This document shows, in pieces, positions 5,880 to 5,994 of a stretch of 5,994 bases of DNA. The notes beneath the pieces are model-generated. The model was not told the origin of the DNA, searched no databases, and saw only the letters and a program-made list of their open reading frames with translations. Numbering within the stretch: position 1 is the stretch's first letter; every line of letters begins with the position of its first letter. The stretch comes from Lachnospiraceae bacterium (GTDB lineage: Bacteria; Bacillota; Clostridia; Lachnospirales; Lachnospiraceae), in the NCBI GenBank assembly GCA_003447895.1, contig DLYC01000163.1:20073-26066 (forward strand), written 5' to 3'. Made by a program: the position numbers and the translations under genes.

Positions 5880-5907
5880 AGAGGCCGCCACATGCGTGGC
5901 AGCCTCT
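5880..5907 (-). terminator. Hairpin between asnS and guaA (weak terminator or attenuator)
   Basis: AGAGGC/GCCTCT (5880-5885 with 5902-5907) and GCCAC/GTGGC (5887-5891 with 5896-5900) stack with one mismatch around a 4-base loop, 10 bases past the asnS stop. On the minus strand only TTT follows, so termination would be partial. The long T run (5911-5916) is on the plus-strand side, where no gene is seen to end. Confidence 0.6.
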
Positions 5908-5917
5908 CTATTTTTTC

Positions 5918-5994
5918 TTACAGCTCGCAGTTGCCCACCGTTCTGGGGAAGGGCAGCACGTCCCGGATATTGCTCATGCCGGTCAGGTACATGA
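5918..5994 (-). CDS. asnS: Asparaginyl-tRNA synthetase, C-terminal end (partial, runs off right edge)
   Basis: The minus-strand frame ending in TAA at 5918-5920 encodes the last 24 residues of a protein: MYLTGM followed by NIRDVLPFPRTVGNCEL with a Ser between. This is the conserved C-terminus of class II asparaginyl-tRNA synthetases, where motif 3 and the tail read GMxNIRDVIPFPRTPxxxxF. Aspartyl and lysyl enzymes have different tails (for example FPRD or LLFP with other endings), so AsnRS is the better call. The enzyme charges tRNA-Asn with asparagine. Only the tail is in the window, so completeness cannot be judged. The gene lies 81 bases upstream of guaA on the same strand with a hairpin in between. 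Confidence 0.85.
   Translation of the reverse strand, partial: MYLTGMSNIRDVLPFPRTVGNCEL

Noticed and set aside
5837..5917. Purine riboswitch upstream of guaA
   Set aside because: The gap is about 80 bases and is filled by a simple terminator-like hairpin; the three-way junction motifs of purine riboswitches are not seen.

Overview
The window looks like chromosomal DNA from a GC-rich anaerobic clostridium, most likely Lachnospiraceae or a close relative. Reasons: strong AGGAG-type ribosome binding sites before most genes, a clostridial-style LolD/MacB-type ABC ATPase plus FtsX-type permease, a double-glycine leader peptide of the kind common in gut and rumen Firmicutes, and AsnRS, GuaA and TrmD sequences of Firmicutes character. 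This is inferred from protein character only; no database was searched.

Layout. 1-729 (minus) is a wrecked ABC transporter locus. The first ~86 residues of an ATPase run, out of frame, into the middle of an FtsX-type permease that leaves the window at its left edge. 730-1030 has no gene but is rich in signals: a minus-strand promoter for the ABC locus with a tandem repeat over its -35, a cluster of CCGCAA motifs, a tandem GTCAAAAAA repeat, a plus-strand -10 box and a 5'-UTR hairpin. 1031-1336 (plus) encodes a 101-residue secreted-type peptide with a double-glycine leader and an SH3b-like domain, closed by a strong terminator. 1394-1470 holds two perfect 27-bp palindromes that share a core. 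1472-3181 (minus) is a probable two-gene operon: an alpha/beta hydrolase followed by a DUF1295-type membrane protein. 3182-3432 is a divergent promoter region. 3433-4209 (plus) is trmD, outside its usual ribosomal-protein operon. 4235-5836 (minus) is guaA, convergent with trmD. 5918-5994 (minus) is the C-terminal end of an asparaginyl-tRNA synthetase gene (asnS), separated from guaA by a hairpin.

How the genes fit together. asnS, guaA and trmD are housekeeping genes for tRNA charging, GMP synthesis and tRNA G37 methylation. The left half is accessory: a decayed transporter, a small exported peptide without its exporter in the window, and mobile-looking palindromes. The most unusual items are the leader-SH3 peptide, the palindrome pair and the ABC deletion fusion. 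I see no complete, clearly new multi-gene system.
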